DNA of 52,365 nucleotides, taken from assembly GCA_017502125.1 (NCBI GenBank), contig JAFVVN010000044.1, positions 1 to 52,365 of the forward strand, given 5' to 3'. The translations under genes were made by a program, and so were the position numbers. Position 1 is the first letter of the stretch, and every line of letters begins with the position of its first letter. Below the pieces are notes generated by a model. It did not search any database, was not told where the DNA came from, and was given only the letters and a program-made list of their open reading frames with translations. This document shows positions 52,224 to 52,365 of this stretch, one piece after another. This DNA comes from Bacteroidales bacterium (GTDB lineage Bacteria; Bacteroidota; Bacteroidia; Bacteroidales; UBA932).

Positions 52224-52365
52224 CTATCTCTTGTCCATTATTCCGAAGTGCTCCCATTGCTCAGGTGGGAAATTGTTCTTGATGGTCTGACGGTAGCCCA
52301 TAGCGAGTTCCTTGACATCAGCAAGTTGTTCGTTTGCCGCCTGGAGCTTTTCGGATACTGTCTGC
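52224..52365 (-). CDS. C-terminal end of an unidentified coiled-coil protein
   Basis: The last 46 residues of a minus-strand gene, running out of the window. They begin QTVSEKLQAANEQLADVKEL, a heptad-like coiled-coil segment, and end in FPPEQWEHFGIMDKR. I do not recognise the family. The stop TAG is complementary to 52224-52226. Confidence 0.6.
   Translation of the reverse strand, partial: QTVSEKLQAANEQLADVKELAMGYRQTIKNNFPPEQWEHFGIMDKR

Noticed and set aside
1-52365. tRNA, rRNA, CRISPR arrays, insertion sequences, phage genes
   Set aside because: I looked in every intergenic gap for cloverleaf arms, spaced repeats, transposase motifs and integration repeats and saw none that I could support; a covariance-model search would be needed to exclude small RNAs.

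Overview
The window looks like a chromosomal segment of a gut-type Bacteroidales. Supporting signs are many lipoproteins with a lipobox close to the N-terminus, Mfa/Fim-type fimbrial genes, GH92 and GH13 glycosidases, DUF5723/DUF6249/DUF6562-type proteins, a TamL-like lipoprotein outer-membrane protein, menaquinone genes, anaerobic metabolism (NrdDG, Pta), and promoters carrying the Bacteroidetes -7 box TAnnTTTG with, in the best cases, a -33 TTG. I could not assign family or genus. I found no tRNA, rRNA, CRISPR array, insertion sequence or phage module.

Layout. 1-4969: a cut GNAT gene, a tocopherol-cyclase-like protein, an internally deleted flavodoxin/ferredoxin protein, a YbjQ protein, Y-family polymerase DinB, a NifX/NifB-like protein and a DUF1349 lipoprotein. 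5408-13796: a plus-strand fatty-acid operon closed by a strong terminator. 13872-19936: a GH13 lipoprotein divergent from two overlapping GH92 alpha-mannosidase genes. 19965-26575: acyltransferase, pta, nrdD-nrdG, pyk. 26677-29893: a three-gene fimbrial operon. 29990-35470: a cytosolic GH13 enzyme, a large receiver/PEP-binding protein and a SpoU methyltransferase. 35569-44294: tamL, rarA, a GNAT-like protein, a YwqG-like protein and two envelope proteins. 44431-45748: an ECF sigma operon. 45918-51965: metallophosphoesterase, EIIC-like permease, polysaccharide deacetylase, a gpx-ohrR-membrane protein operon, and menA-menG. The window ends in the C-terminus of an unidentified coiled-coil protein.

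The most interesting system is the fatty-acid operon. It holds fabK, fabF, fabZ, fabD and fabG interleaved with three genes that match the subunits of a biotin-dependent transcarboxylase: a 12S/MmdA-type acyl-CoA carboxyltransferase, a 1.3S-type biotin carrier, and a 5S-type oxaloacetate/pyruvate carboxyltransferase. A 35-residue soluble protein resembling the tail of OadG/MmdD subunits lies among them. There is no biotin carboxylase and no membrane decarboxylase subunit. My inference is that the operon carries its own ATP-independent source of malonyl-CoA, moving the carboxyl group of oxaloacetate onto acetyl-CoA to feed FabD. The carboxyltransferase has Ile at the position that I recall sets acetyl- versus propionyl-CoA preference, which fits. 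At the operon head lies a fabH gene reduced to its first ~36 codons fused out of frame to its last ~10 codons.

Other points worth checking: a probable OhrR operator at the gpx promoter, an ECF-type AACC-N16-CGTC promoter in front of the sigma operon (likely autoregulation), a ferredoxin protein lacking nearly its whole flavodoxin domain, and a 994-residue protein joining receiver-like domains to a PEP-synthase ATP-grasp domain without the phosphohistidine domain.
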